Shown: in pieces, positions 40,064-51,182 of the stretch
How the letters are laid out: every line of letters begins with the position of its first letter
Position numbering within the stretch: position 1 is the stretch's first letter
Source: Trachythela sp. YZ-2020
Lineage: Eukaryota; Cnidaria; Anthozoa; Malacalcyonacea; Clavulariidae
Length of the DNA: 64,000 nucleotides
Reading direction: 5' to 3'
NCBI GenBank assembly: GCA_016169945.1
Contig: JADLSH010000052.1
Span: forward strand, 806,001-870,000
Made by a program: the position numbers and the translations under genes
The notes under the pieces: model-generated
The model's input: the letters and a program-made list of their open reading frames with translations, nothing else
Databases searched by the model: none
Told to the model about the DNA's origin: nothing

Positions 40064-41477
40064 ATGTCTGCTTGTATGAAGAGGAACTCCGAACTTCTCA
40101 AGGTGTTGGCCAAGAGTAAACCGAAATTAGTAGTAGTAGTAGTAAGTAGTAACATTTTATTTCGACAGGGTAGCCCATTCAGCCGAAGCTGGTATCCAGA
40201 GGGGCCCTGTATAACAAACATATACATTTACAACAATAATATGATAACTATATCTTACATAAATCCTGGTATATCATAATGAATAATAAAGCGTCCTAAA
40301 AGTCATACAGTCTAATAAAGTTCTTGAAAGAAAACAATGAAGTAGAAGCTTTAATTCTTGGTGGTAGAGAGTTAAACAAAAGTGTTCCTGAGTATCTAAA
40401 AGTACGTTTCCCTAGACTTAACTTCGGTTTAGGGAGATGAATATCGTTACTTCTCCTAGTGTTGTGTTGGTGAATGTTACTATTTCTGATAAAATATTCA
40501 CTCAGATATTTAGGAACTAGGTCATGCAGGCATTTGAAAACTAAAATACATTTATTCCTTCCTCTAATTGTCTTTAAGTCGGACCACCCTAGGATATCCA
40601 TCGCTTCATGTGAACGGTATCTTCTCGTTATGATACGAGCTGCTCGGTTTTGCAATCGTTGTAGATTTTCATTGCACATGGCTGATAGTTCACCCCACAC
40701 AGTATCTGCATAAGTAAGATTCGACAGAATCAAACAGTTATAAACACATTTGGATGCACTGATGGTGAGACATGATCTGATTCTGGCCAGCAAACTAAAG
40801 CATTTGTTTACTTTGACACACACTACATCAACATGTTCCTTCCAATTTAGATTTTCATCCAGTGTTACTCCAAGGTATAAAAATTTAGAGACTCTTTCAA
40901 TAGCCCGATTTTGAAGCTCTATATTAAAGGATGACACATTTACAAGCTTTCGATTAGTACCGAACAAAAGGGCCTTGGTTTTACTTTGATTTAACACCAA
41001 TCTATTGTCTATTAGCCATTTTTCCAATCTGTTTAAATCACTTTGTAAAGTCACTTCAATGTTGCAAAGTTCGGGACCGGAGAAATATATGACGGTGTCA
41101 TCAGCATACATACTTATATGGGATTTTGATAAGCACTGAGGCAGATCGTTTATATATAAGACAAATAACAACGGCCCCAGAATCGAACCCTGGGGCACAC
41201 CATATTTCAGGGAAAATTAGGAAAACCCATTTTGAAAGCGGCTGAAGACGATTTGTTGGAAGCAATCAGACAGTGTCTGTTGAACGTTTGGTTTGAAACC
41301 GTCAAACTGAAACCAAAATCAGCTAAAAAACTCGCGCCACATTCCAAACATATAAAGTTTGCAGCTGATCGGCGGAATTCTGTTATAAAAAGAAGAACAC
41401 GTCTTGTCCAAAAAGGAGAAGGGTTTTTACCATTTCTACTTTCCTCAGTCTTGGAGCAATTGGCTAACTTTGTATAA
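40064..41477 (+). pseudogene. Small basic Polinton protein, split by a LINE
   Basis: The N-terminus (40064-40130) reads MSACMKRNSELLKVLAKS. The C-terminal part (41221-41477) has DDLLEAIRQCLLNVW, FAADRRNSVIKRRTRLVQKG and a hydrophobic end. This architecture (helical middle, then an Arg/Lys-rich part and a Gly-Phe-Leu end) is a common small protein of Polintons of unknown role, possibly DNA-binding. The LINE at 40131-41213 is flanked by AAATTAG; apart from it, the frame shows no other damage. Confidence 0.75.
40131..41213 (-). mobile_element. 5'-truncated LINE with exact target duplication (AAATTAG)
   Basis: The minus-strand RT part 40296-41198 includes PQGSILGPLLFVLYINDLPQ, MYADDTVIYF and the C-terminal LQNRAARIITRRYRSH. 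The tail on plus is a repeat of TAG/AGT. AAATTAG occurs at 40124-40130 and 41214-41220. It is of the RT group with a YADD box and of a different family from the ATT-tailed LINEs. The RT frame is open over 300 residues, so it is fairly young. Confidence 0.9.
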
Positions 41478-42166
41478 TGGAGTATGTTAAAAGATTAGTC
41501 CTCGTCCCAGAACATATGGCTGAACAACGGAAGAGACCTCTCGTGGCACCTTTGAATGCTCAAGTCAACGAAATAGACTCGGATATGCAAGACACCATTC
41601 AACGCGAAGACATACCGATCGATGAAAAGGCAAAATTATACGATCAACATTTACAACGTCATTTAACGTTTTATGATAAACGTATGGATAAACCTGTCCG
41701 AGTGAATGTTGTGCAACCTACAAAGACAGATGAGCCCAGAGAACAACCGGATGAACAAATCGAATCTTCAGACGAAATCGAAACGGACATTTTGGATAGC
41801 ATGCCAGCAACGATGAAGTCACGTGCTCTCAAACTGATCAAAAAACTTAGGGCAAATAAAGATATCGTTGGGTGGAATGAACAAGGACAGTTGTTGTTCA
41901 AAGAGAGATCTGTTCCAGGAACAAATATAGTGGATTTGGTCAACGATCCTCTAAGGCAAAGGAAGAATGTCAATCCAGCAGGTTGGGAGTTATTTTCAAA
42001 AGCCCTAGGACATTTAAATGTACCCGAAGGTATTGTGAGAAATGAAAATCGCCTCCAACTTGTTCGCGAGTATAAAACCAAGGGAATCCCTGAAGACCTA
42101 CCCTCTACCCGCAAGAAAAGAGGAAAAAACGTAGAGACATTATTAGTACTCCATATAAATGGTTAA
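41477..42166 (+). CDS. Conserved Polinton protein of unknown function, 229 aa
   Basis: This protein is typical of Polintons, located beside the capsid block. The first half is hydrophilic, with VLVPEHMAEQ. The conserved second half is helical, with VPGTNIVDLVNDPLRQRKN, WELFSKALGHLNVPEGIV and a basic C-terminus. The ATG overlaps the last base of the preceding gene. The frame is intact, unlike most of its neighbours. Role is unknown; a virion or packaging function is inferred from position. Confidence 0.75.
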   Translation: MEYVKRLVLVPEHMAEQRKRPLVAPLNAQVNEIDSDMQDTIQREDIPIDEKAKLYDQHLQRHLTFYDKRMDKPVRVNVVQPTKTDEPREQPDEQIESSDEIETDILDSMPATMKSRALKLIKKLRANKDIVGWNEQGQLLFKERSVPGTNIVDLVNDPLRQRKNVNPAGWELFSKALGHLNVPEGIVRNENRLQLVREYKTKGIPEDLPSTRKKRGKNVETLLVLHING

Positions 42167-42257
42167 AATAATCTATTTCTTGTAAAATTTTACAATAAAT
42201 GTATTTTTAAACTAACATTACGTGTTCTATTCTATAAAGTACCACTTATCTATAAAG

Positions 42258-42695
42258 TCACGCACTAACATATCGTTCCGATGTTTGTTGTCCGTAAACA
42301 TGCATATTCACAATAGTTGACATTGGAATACGTCTACACCGATGTAAAGCAAACAATAATGTATATTGTCCACACACGTCCGATGAAGGGGCTTGTAAAA
42401 CTTTTGCGTTCCAAGTAAAGGTACTACATTGCTTGTCCAAAATTTGAATAAAGTTCTGACCGTAAAATCCAGGTGCTTCGCCATAAGAACCCCAAAATTC
42501 CCCTTTTTCATTTTCTGTAAGATATATCGCAACCCAATGAGTTCCTGGTTTATTACTTGGATCCGTGTTGAGTATAAATCCTCTAGGTCTCTTTTGTATT
42601 TCACGAGGTAAACCATCAGAAGGCAAAACGTTTGTAAACACATTTTTCGTAAACGGGTCACTCTTGAGAATGTTTAAAATCTGTAGTGAGTCCAT
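42258..42695 (-). CDS. Polinton cysteine protease (adenain/Ulp1 type)
   Basis: The capsid-maturation protease family keeps His, an acidic residue and Cys. Here GTHWVAIYL supplies the His and PSSDVCGQYTLLFAL the catalytic Cys. The middle motif, usually of the form FFDSYG, is FWGSYG, so the expected acid is Gly. The rest is complete (145 aa, starting MDSLQILNILKSDPF, a normal substrate-binding start). It is followed by the capsid gene on the same strand only 2 nt away. The frame is open but activity is doubtful. Confidence 0.82.
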   Translation of the reverse strand: MDSLQILNILKSDPFTKNVFTNVLPSDGLPREIQKRPRGFILNTDPSNKPGTHWVAIYLTENEKGEFWGSYGEAPGFYGQNFIQILDKQCSTFTWNAKVLQAPSSDVCGQYTLLFALHRCRRIPMSTIVNMHVYGQQTSERYVSA

Positions 42696-42697
42696 GT

Positions 42698-44754
42698 TCA
42701 GTTGCTAAAATCACACAGCACGTTCCGATTCCCATCAATCTCGATAAGACTTTGAAATTCACCAAGCACCACGATATTTATAGCTGTCTCCAACGGGGTT
42801 CCAAACTGACACTGGATCGAGACGTTTCCATTTCTTACTGGTTGTATATGATCACCAAGGCAAAGGTCTGGAGTGAGATCAAACACAAACAGCGTGTAAC
42901 CGTTTGCATATTCTTCACGAGTAATACCGTTGCCCTGATTTTCAGACATTTTATGTGTACCAGTATACAGGGTTTGGAAAGCTGAGATGTAATTGCTTGC
43001 TGCTCCAAACTTCAGCTGTAAGGGCTTTCCAGGAAGGTTCTCTCCGTTAACAGTCAGACCCATGATAGTGATATCATAGTTTTTAAAATTGAATGGATAT
43101 TTGGTGTAGTTGCCATTGAATGCATCAGCGTCGACCATTCCCATAACGACTCGATTCGGTAGTCGGCCTTGAAACATATTGGGTTGGTTTCCAGACATAT
43201 TTCCTCGAGGCACAGACACAACTTTACAGTCGATACGGTTGATAGGATATTTAGCCGTCATGTGTTGTAAGGTTTCGGAATGACTCATTACGACACCAGG
43301 TGATACGTTCACTCGTCGCACACGAAAGACACATTCTTCAATAACCATTTTAAGGCTGGATTTTCAGCAGATGAAACCAGACAAAATGGATTTCGTGATC
43401 TGACCAACTTAATTTTGATTGGTACTGCACCAAGAATATAACGTTCTTGCGCAAACAGATCAGAATGAATTCTTCCCTCCATGGCAACGGATTTGCTTTG
43501 ACGTATATGAGCATGGCACTCTTTTAATCCGGTGTTGACATTAACAGCCTGTGCAAGGGGGTTTACAACATCCATCTTTCCCGAATTATCGCGGTAAAAC
43601 ATTTCACTTGTCAAAAGGGAATCTTGCACATCTTTACTAAAGTTCAGAACAGTTTCGATATAGGCTCTGTAGGCAGGGGTCATCCTAAGAAAATTTAGAA
43701 CTGCCCATTTTGGCGGTGGAACAGGCAATGGACCGCGAATTCCCTCGCGCGAGAGGGGGCGGAAGATATGTATTATTGGAGGGGCTTATAATGTGGCTCT
43801 ACCAACGTAGGGGGGGGGGGGTTTCTAGGGGAATCCTAGATCAAGAATAATCAAGGTGAGGTTTAGTGGTTTAGCTAGATATTTTCGTATTTATGCGCAA
43901 AACAAAACAAAAAATGTTGATTGCTAAACCGGATGTCAATTCGCTGCTAATTTGCTCCTTGTTGGTCAATAAGTATTTTGGTTTTTGACTATATACTTTC
44001 GCCCTTTCAGCTTATAAGTGACCAATTATTTTGACCAAAATTTTTCCAGTTTGACCAACTTTTCCCGTTTAAAATTATTGGGGGGGTGTAACACCCCCCC
44101 ACACCACCCAGTAGCGACGTCCCTGGTCACAGGGTTATCCCAACCATAGAATTTTTTAGGAATTTGTTAAAATGTAAAAAGTATTTGAAAGTATATATTA
44201 TCATAATGACCAATTCAAACAATATATTAAATATTGAATGTTTAGACACTTCGGGTTTGTGAATTCAACATGTTCTCTCCAAAACTCAATTTTTAGAACT
44301 GCCCATTTTAGGTTTTAGAACTACCCATTTTACAATTAGCACTGCCCATTTTGGAAAATGGAAGGTCTTAGGATGACCCCTGTCTGTAGGGATAGGCTGT
44401 GCTTACAGGTGTGACGAGTTTGTTATTCAGGAATACTTCTACTTGTGAAAATAGTGCATGCATCCAGAGATTCACGGGGCAAACCTGATCGTTAACACCT
44501 AGATTTGCTCCATCTGCAGCTGTAATCTTTGCTTTAACGTATAGGTAACTACTCGCAAGATCCGTGTAAACTCCAGAATTTGCAGCGCATAGAAATTCAA
44601 TCGTATCTGAGGACGTTATACTTGTAATTGGGTCAATGTCTTCCCAAAAACCCTTTTCCATTTCAACTTGAGTAGGCGGTGAACTAAACAAATCCAGTTC
44701 AGACTTTACACACAACCGTGAATCTTTATGTATAGTTTCAACGGGATGAGCCAT
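42698..44754 (-). pseudogene. Polinton major capsid protein (double jelly roll)
   Basis: The N-terminus (44754-44391) has CVKSELDLFSSPPTQVEME and the first jelly-roll strands. The middle (43665-43348) has MDVVNPLAQAVN and GRIHSDLFAQERYIL. The C-terminal part (43348-42698) has GRLPNRVVMGMVDADAFNG, YANGYTLFVFDLTPDL and IEIDGNRNVLCDFSN, all typical. A hAT element splits the gene at 43674-44382 with an 8-bp duplication. One missing A in an A-run near 43347 shifts the frame. Otherwise the coding sequence is well preserved. Confidence 0.92.
43674..44382. mobile_element. Non-autonomous hAT element with 8-bp target duplication
   Basis: The ends CAGGGGTCATCCTAAGA and the exact complement are perfect over 17 bp. 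TCTGTAGG flanks both sides (43666-43673 and 44383-44390). CAGGG ends with an 8-bp duplication are the hAT signature. It is 709 bp long and non-coding, with a G-run and subterminal repeats of ACTGCCCATTTT. Confidence 0.9.
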
Positions 44755-44765
44755 GCCAATTAGGA

Positions 44766-45209
44766 TTATATATATATATATATAATATAGTTATCAATGT
44801 TGTGAGATGTTCTCCACTTCTTGGCTTGAGGATGAATGGCAGTTTTAGCTGGTGCACGTCTTTTTATAGGTCTCTTACGCCCACGACCTGTCATCGTCTT
44901 CTTCACTACCTTGTTAGCGACATCACTGACGGCTTGTTTTCCACAAGATTTTACCGATTCCGAAACATTTTTCCCATTGAGTACATCTTGACCAACTTCC
45001 GTTGCTGCTTGTAACGCTCTTTTACCAACTGTTTTAGCGCCTTGTTTGAATAAAGGTATTGCAAATCTAGCAAGGCTTCTGAAAATTCCACCGATTCCAT
45101 ATCCCCTCTGTATTCTTGCCCCTCGAAATCCTTGAATACTACCACCACGCTGATTTCTTGTGTAATGTTCAGTTAGTAGCTTTACGTCAGGGATAAGTAT
45201 ACCTTTCAT
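44766..45209 (-). CDS. Adenovirus pX/pVI-like Polinton protein
   Basis: The 147-aa product has a Gly/Arg-rich start (RGARIQRGYGIGGIFRS), an amphipathic helix (LARFAIPLFKQGAKTVGKRA), and a very basic C-terminal part (GRGRKRPIKRRAPAKTA). This arrangement matches the membrane-active or core proteins found beside capsid genes in Polintons and adintoviruses. The final residues run into an AT repeat near 44770-44785, so the end may be altered. The frame is open. Confidence 0.75.
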   Translation of the reverse strand: MKGILIPDVKLLTEHYTRNQRGGSIQGFRGARIQRGYGIGGIFRSLARFAIPLFKQGAKTVGKRALQAATEVGQDVLNGKNVSESVKSCGKQAVSDVANKVVKKTMTGRGRKRPIKRRAPAKTAIHPQAKKWRTSHNIDNYIIYIYI

Positions 45210-45211
45210 CT

Positions 45212-45965
45212 TTAAATAAAATATTGAGATCTCTTCTGTCTAAAGTGAAGTGACGCTATTGACTTCCCGAAAGCAAATGAGACGTTTTCGTCTCTGTCGT
45301 TCTTTATATTCACTTCAGTGGTCTCGAAATAATTCACTTTGACCGGAACGTATTGCAAATTACGGAAACTGGCGTGAACATTTTCGCCATATTCACCTTC
45401 TATATTGACGATTCTTAACAGGGGCACCTTGACATCGCCTACAAACTGAGCATCGACGATATCACTGTACACATACATGGAAGAAATCCACCGTTGATAT
45501 CTGCCACATATGGACTTGATGTCTTCTTTCGAATGACAGTGTCTTGGTCAAACCCGAAGACCATTGCTATGTCACCAGTAAACCACGCCATTGCACCGTG
45601 CTTCACATCAACCACTACTTTGCGTGTACTACGACTATAGCTGAATTTTATTTTCGCCTGTGCTTCTTTCGACATGCTGACATTTAGTGCTTTAGTCAAT
45701 TGATCAATCGTTGAATAGTGTACATCTTTAAGGATGCTAGTTTGATAAGGATTAGCATCAAGTTTATACATAACCGTTTGTTATACTCCATTCCGTACCG
45801 TAGTCCACGTATGTGGATAATGGAGTCCGGCCAAAGCAACTTCCCACTGTCCAGGTAAAGTGATTGTTTCGGCTAATTTCACTCTAAAATTTGCCACTGT
45901 ATTATTTGGAAAGTATTTTATTTAACTATTGCTTGGCAATGTTAGATAAAACTGTGTTGCCATAC
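45212..45965 (-). pseudogene. Polinton minor capsid (penton-like) protein
   Basis: The N-terminal part (about 45965-45775) shows FYLTLPSNS and a PGQWEVALAGLHYPHTW segment typical of the family, with in-frame stops after LPSNS and after TVRNGV. The middle (45771-45475) has KIKFSYSRSTRKVVVDV and FTGDIAMVFGFDQD. A one-base shift at about 45478 leads to the end (YSDIVDAQFVGDVKVPLLRI, IASLHFR). Two stops and one frameshift show it is inactive. It is next to pX/pVI, as usual. Confidence 0.85.
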
Positions 45966-45989
45966 TGAAGACCAATGCACAAATGAACA

Positions 45990-47085
45990 CAAGTTATAAG
46001 TTTGTTCACATCTTTTACATTTTCTGCAGGTACCCATGAATTAAATTTATCAGGATAACCTAACCATTTTACAAAATATTATTTACGTTTATAACGCATG
46101 CGTGATCTAAGTACTTTTTCTACTCTAAAAAGGTCAGTGTCTGCTTTATTGACTTTCTGAAGTTCCTGTTCATAAAAATTTCCTGCTAATTCTTCTCCGT
46201 CGTAGTCAGCGATCTTGTACACAGGTGGTCGGCAACGAAAGCGTTCGGTCACCGTCAATACTTCTTCGGTCCAACTAGGTTAGTATCCTTTCTTAAATGT
46301 TCGCTTTGCTTTGCTGATCCGTACTTGGTCGCCAATGTTAAACTTATACAGGATCGGTTTGATAAACGCTTTTCCGTAGAGTGTTTGCCATACAATATTT
46401 TCGTTGTCTTTATTCACGTTAGCAGGAGTCATTCCAATACTTCGATGTCGGGAATTGTTATACGATCTGACCAATTTCTGAAGAATGTCAGTGTACTTTA
46501 AAGTATTCTTAGCTGTAAAATATTTCCACATCTTTCCTTTCAGCGTTCGGTTAAACCCTTCGACAATGGACGCTTTCGTTTCATTATGTGTAGTAAAGAA
46601 CCGAATATTGTTATCCTTTAAGAGGTTTTGAAACAGTTTGTTTGTAAATTCTGTTACTTTATCTGTGTGAAACATTTTTGGGTGACGTCCTTTCTTGATT
46701 ATTTTACCAAACGCTTGAACGAGGCTTTCTCCTGTCTTGGTCTTAAGCGGCTCAACCCACGCATATTTACTGAGTACATCAATCACTGTTAAAATGTACT
46801 TATAGCCGCTATTTTGTTTACTTAATGAATCCATAATCACTAAGTCAGCCTCCCACTCATCATATCATCTATTGATCCGACAATAACACGGTTACGCTTG
46901 AACCGGTATCGTACGGGTTTATGTAAAGTGTAAGTATCTTGCTTTTGCAACCACGAGCGAAATTAATTCCGCGATATCTGATATTTCCCGTCGTTTTTCA
47001 TGGCGCGATATATGGAATCTACACCACCAAAACTTGCGGGGCTTTCTGGATTGTAATACAGTCGACTTAGGTATTTCTCTGCCAT
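45990..47085 (-). pseudogene. Polinton retrovirus-type integrase with chromodomain
   Basis: The N-terminal zinc/helical part (47085-46850) has an in-frame stop in the middle. The RVE core (46840-46280) keeps all three catalytic acids: D in IMDSLSKQNSGY, D in FHTDKVTEF, E in IVEGFNRTL. A stop at about 46267 precedes a C-terminal extension. That extension contains a chromodomain pattern, FRVEKVLRSR and YFVKWLGYPDKFNSWVPAEN, with a stop before YFVKW. Polinton integrases insert the element into the genome; the chromodomain may guide it to chromatin. Confidence 0.88.
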
Positions 47086-47241
47086 CTATATCTGAAGTTT
47101 TATTATAATATTGCCTCCACAACAAGCAGAAATACAACGTATCCTCCGAAATATATTTCGAAGAGTTATTTGTGGTAAACCTTTACAGCAACAACTCATC
47201 TTTTCCCCACCGAGGTCAGAACGAAATGAACCAGGCTATGA

Positions 47242-47574
47242 TCACAAACTGATATATAAAGCGATCAGCGTAAGCGAGAGTGTTATTAAAAATGGTCGTT
47301 TATTATTTTGTTTATGCTTTGGAACACTTACAACTCGAAATGCCTCAACAGATCTTCGGACATTTTGTCGAATAGATTCCTCGCTATCGCTGTGTAAATA
47401 TACGAAAGCTAAATAGGCGAAAATACGACCAAAATTTGTAACATTTATCTCTTTGTAGAGTTGCTCATAATCACAAACAATCATTGAATGGTATAAATCT
47501 TCGTGTAGGGTTTGTTTATCAATATCAATCTCATTTCGTCTTAACTCGTCATAAATTATATCTATGTTCTCCAT
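47242..47574 (-). CDS. Hypothetical Polinton protein, 110 aa
   Basis: The frame starts MENIDIIYDELRRNEIDIDK and has a hydrophobic C-terminus (ITLSLTLIALYISL). It lies between the integrase and the GRF gene on the same strand, where Polintons often have small variable genes. I do not recognise it. Confidence 0.45.
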   Translation of the reverse strand: MENIDIIYDELRRNEIDIDKQTLHEDLYHSMIVCDYEQLYKEINVTNFGRIFAYLAFVYLHSDSEESIRQNVRRSVEAFRVVSVPKHKQNNKRPFLITLSLTLIALYISL

Positions 47575-47747
47575 TTCACCGTTTCACCACAAAGGTAAAA
47601 GGCAAGTGATATATACATGTTATTACATCTCAATAATATGTAAATTCATGGGTCGCTTTATAATGACTTAGCGACGCATATAGCAACGAAAAAGCATACA
47701 ACACAGTATTTTTTAAAACATATTTATTGTCACATATATAAATACAG

Positions 47748-48398
47748 CTAAAAGATGTCTATTTCATCAAGTTCACTTTTTAAAGCATTAACGGATTTAA
47801 GAAATGTATATTCCGCGTATGCCCCTTTAGTGTTAGATTTAGTACTATTAAATGTCTCTCCTGTTTCTTCAATCTTGTACCGGTATTGTAGTGGATTACT
47901 GAAAAGTCCGATACCAGTATTGATCACTCGAGGTTCTTGCTTCTTCCATTCGAATAAATCACAAGCGTCTTCTTTGGGGCAGCAGTAAGATAGACGGTTT
48001 TGGTTGGGTCCATCTTTCTTGAATTTTCGTTCACAGCATACCATTCCATGTTGGCATATAGGTCTTGGCTCTTCGAATACATCTCCCCATTGCCAAAATT
48101 TGCAGGGATTTTCTCGTTCAGAACATACAAAGTACGGTCGTCCATAGTTTTGCTTCATCTTGTCTTTAACTGTACGTAACTTTGCCAGTTTTTGATGTGT
48201 AGGGCACACGGGATGTTGAGGACCACTCTTTCTAAAATATTCTACGGCTTTCGTGAACATATGACAATCTTCATCTCGGCAAAAGAACTCACAGCTAGGT
48301 TTTGTCCACAGAACCAAAATGTACCACGGTTTGTAGTCGAATAGGACGCAGGTTTTCCATGTAGACACTCCTTCGTATTGCTTGTAAATGATGCTCAA
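47748..48398 (-). CDS. GRF-type zinc-finger protein of the Polinton
   Basis: The product has a GRF zinc finger, GRPYFVCSERENPCKFWQWG. A second, diverged finger starts CQHGMVCCERKF and ends YCCPKEDACDLFEWKK. An upstream Cys pattern is PSCEFFCRDEDC. GRF fingers bind single-stranded DNA or RNA. The C-terminus is helical (AEYTFLKSVNALKSELDEI). No ATG opens the frame; the first possible codon in it is TTG at 48398, so the start may be lost or in another exon. It is the last recognisable Polinton gene on this side. Confidence 0.8.
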   Translation of the reverse strand: MSIIYKQYEGVSTWKTCVLFDYKPWYILVLWTKPSCEFFCRDEDCHMFTKAVEYFRKSGPQHPVCPTHQKLAKLRTVKDKMKQNYGRPYFVCSERENPCKFWQWGDVFEEPRPICQHGMVCCERKFKKDGPNQNRLSYCCPKEDACDLFEWKKQEPRVINTGIGLFSNPLQYRYKIEETGETFNSTKSNTKGAYAEYTFLKSVNALKSELDEIDIF

Positions 48399-48569
48399 AC
48401 AAAGCTTTGTAAAATATATAGGGACGCTATAGCTATTGTGATAAAAAGCGTCAGGATTAAATCTTTTTGTGACGAAAATGCTGAACTCAGCTTAATGACT
48501 GTTTTGCCCAAACTCGCCTTGTATATCATTATGACGTCAATACATAATTAATGTTATGTTAATGATGAG

Positions 48570-48745
48570 TTGCGTTCGCGGCCCCCTGCGGCCCCCTATA
48601 TGCTAATGTTTGCGGCTCTCTTGCATACTAATTAGTGTGGCCCCCTGCGGCCCCCTATGTGCTAATGTTTGCGGCACCCCGTATGCTAATGAGCTGCGGC
48701 ACCCCTGCGGCACCCTCTGCGGCACCCCCTGCGGCACCCCAAAAA
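48570..48745. repeat. GC-rich minisatellite
   Basis: About two longer units of GCGGCCCCCTATATGCTAAT type are followed by several GCGGCACCCCCT units. It lies between the Polinton and the large palindrome. Confidence 0.75.
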
Positions 48746-48889
48746 AGGGGGTTGAAATGCCCCTATATTACTACTCTCCCCCCCCTCTCATCCCATCAAC
48801 TTTCACTCAAGAGAGACATGCCAAATTTATTTCGACCAAAAATTGAAACTAATTCGAGAACTTACCTTTCAGTATACCGTTTCGGTACT

Positions 48890-51182
48890 ATGAAAAATAT
48901 ACCAAGGCAATTCCAGCTATCGCAATCCGTGCCGGTAAAAGTGGTTATTCTTCCATTTCGCGCCAAATGGCGGACGGAAATGTGTATTTTACACGAAGCT
49001 ATATTTTTAAATTTTTGTGCTTTATCTTTCGCTCCAAACCTTGGTTTAAAAGTTGTGTTTTTAGCAGAGGTGATCAGGACTCTTAAACGTAAGTTTCGGC
49101 GAAATCCATTCGATAATTCGCGAGAAAATTGCTTTCGAGTTGACACAGGTGTGAAGCAAATTTGGCAAAAAGCTGGCTTCGAAAACTACTCTGCCGCACG
49201 TTTTGAAGTAAATAAAGTGATCCGTAAGAGCACTGAAGACAATTTACCCGTTCAAATGGAGCTCTGTAACCAAAGAATCTAGATTTATTGTTTTTATGTA
49301 TTTCTGACTGCTTGATTTCTACGTACAGGCAGTTAAAAATAAAAATGTTTTGTCAACATGTCCCAGAGGCATGGCTTCACTTTGATATGGTTTGTCGCGA
49401 AAACAAACCAGGTCTACTAGCAACTTTCTCGTTATTTCCGAACAGTATTGACTGTAAAATACTTCTGCTTTGCTGTTGACTTTAGCTTGGCTATATTTTT
49501 GATGTGGCCACATATGTTTATAGAATAGTTGTAAAAATTAGTGTTTTGGTTGCTGTGTGTATGCAAAAGGTTGTATTTTTAAGAAGCCCTTCCATTAAAA
49601 TAACTGAAAATATATTATATGCAAAGCCCTTTGTCTGCCCACAACTCCAGACAGTAAGTAGGACAACCAGTGATTGCTGAAAGCTGTTAATAAACAGCCC
49701 TTTGTGCCATGATATACTGTAGTTCTCCTAAAATTATTTAGGGAGTGTTCATAAGAACCATGCTTGCTATGCCCATACCAAGATTGCTTCATATATTGTT
49801 TTATATAAATCTGTAACCTTGGGGTCCAGTGTCGGCTGCAGCCAAAAATATACAACACTGCTAGCCCACAACATCGGCCACGACTGCCTGCTTGCTAGTG
49901 ACGAAGGAAAGATTTTGGTGTACATGCTGGAGGAGATGAAATACATTTTAGGAGAGGTGCAGTGTCTGTGCCCCTGGAAGAGTGGGTTCTTGAATTTTAG
50001 GGTTTAAGACATACCCCCTAAAGTAAAAAATGCTACTTTATGTATGTAATGTAATGTATGTATTTATGCATTATGATTGTGTGACTCATCCAATTGAAAT
50101 TGTGTTTGACCAAAACTTGGCAAGTTGGTTGTAATGGTTCTGTTATTATTCAATATTAAATTTTGGTCCATCATTTAACTGTTAACAAGGGGAGGTGCAA
50201 AATGATCCCAGGAGATGTGCTCACCTCCTCACACCTCCCCTCAAAATTCGGCCATGCTAGTGACTAAGTGGCTGTTGGAGTAATAGTCTAGGACATGTAA
50301 AGGAGTTTGTATGCATTTCATTTAGGACAGATTATCTCAACTGTTTTAGGGTAAAATGACCATGGCGGTCAACATGGCATATGTGCCAAAACCCGAATCC
50401 GGTGCGAAAGTCCTGAAAATGACCACGCCCAGAAACGGTACTGTCGGCATAGCTCTAAATCCTGAACCGCCAAAGCTACAGCCTTTTTGAGTTGCTTATA
50501 ATGTTTAGAGTGGTTGCTTTTAGGGGTGGTCACTGGAGCCCGAGGGAGAAATTTGTCTAGATGACTATGCACCATCCCAGGTCAACTGTTAATTATGCAT
50601 AAAATTACTCATTCACCTTGCAAAGTCTATATTTTCTTATTTCCTAAAAATTTTTGTGATAGGATGAAAAACTATGCTTATTTTAATATAATTATTATAA
50701 ATTTCATAAGGAATGATATTGTTTTGTTGAGATATAACACATTTCATTTCACCTACCCCCAGCCAGAACACGATTTCAGCCATATTTTGCCGATTTGTTT
50801 TCTTTTATCCCCGAGCCTCGCAAGTATCATCCAAATGTTGTACGTTAACACAATGCTAGTTGACTAAAGAATAATTAAACCAAGTTTCGACGGGTTTTGG
50901 AGTAGTGCCACGTATTTATCTTCGATTTTGTGTCCTTCGACATTTCCTCAATTGTCTCGCCATTGCAATGTCTCGCCGCTTCTCTGCCCGATAAATGCCA
51001 CTTCTTCGTCCACATCTGTATTTATATTACAGTATCCAAAAATAATTGATTGTAGAATAGTCCCAATCGAAAAATTGAAAGCATTAGTCCCACTTGGGAG
51101 TGAAAAACCTCCTCTCGTTCATCAAGAATGAGAATCAAAAAGAAAGGGTTCGCGCAATCTTCACGAAAACTCCTCGTGGGCA
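48890..51182. repeat. Left arm of a giant imperfect palindrome
   Basis: Blocks of this region recur inverted at 55490-59085. For example, 48890-49140 matches 58858-59085, 49330-50010 matches 58190-58850, and 50285-51180 matches 55480-57150. The arm is interrupted at 51183 by a LINE and resumes at about 53236-53455. No coding region is supported. Confidence 0.85.

Larger units (their letters stand above)
25730..48398. mobile_element. Decayed Polinton/Maverick with nested insertions
   Basis: The full Polinton gene set occurs in order. On plus are PolB, a small zinc protein, the packaging ATPase, a basic protein and a 229-aa protein. On minus are GRF protein, a small unknown, integrase, minor capsid, pX/pVI-like, major capsid and protease. 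Many genes carry stops or frameshifts and are split by younger elements. No terminal inverted repeats were found, so the limits are those of the recognisable genes. Without the insertions the core would be roughly 13-15 kb, a normal Polinton size. Confidence 0.9.

Noticed and set aside
48570..48745. The GC-rich minisatellite as the Polinton terminal repeat
   Set aside because: No matching inverted copy is found near the left end at about 25.7 kb.
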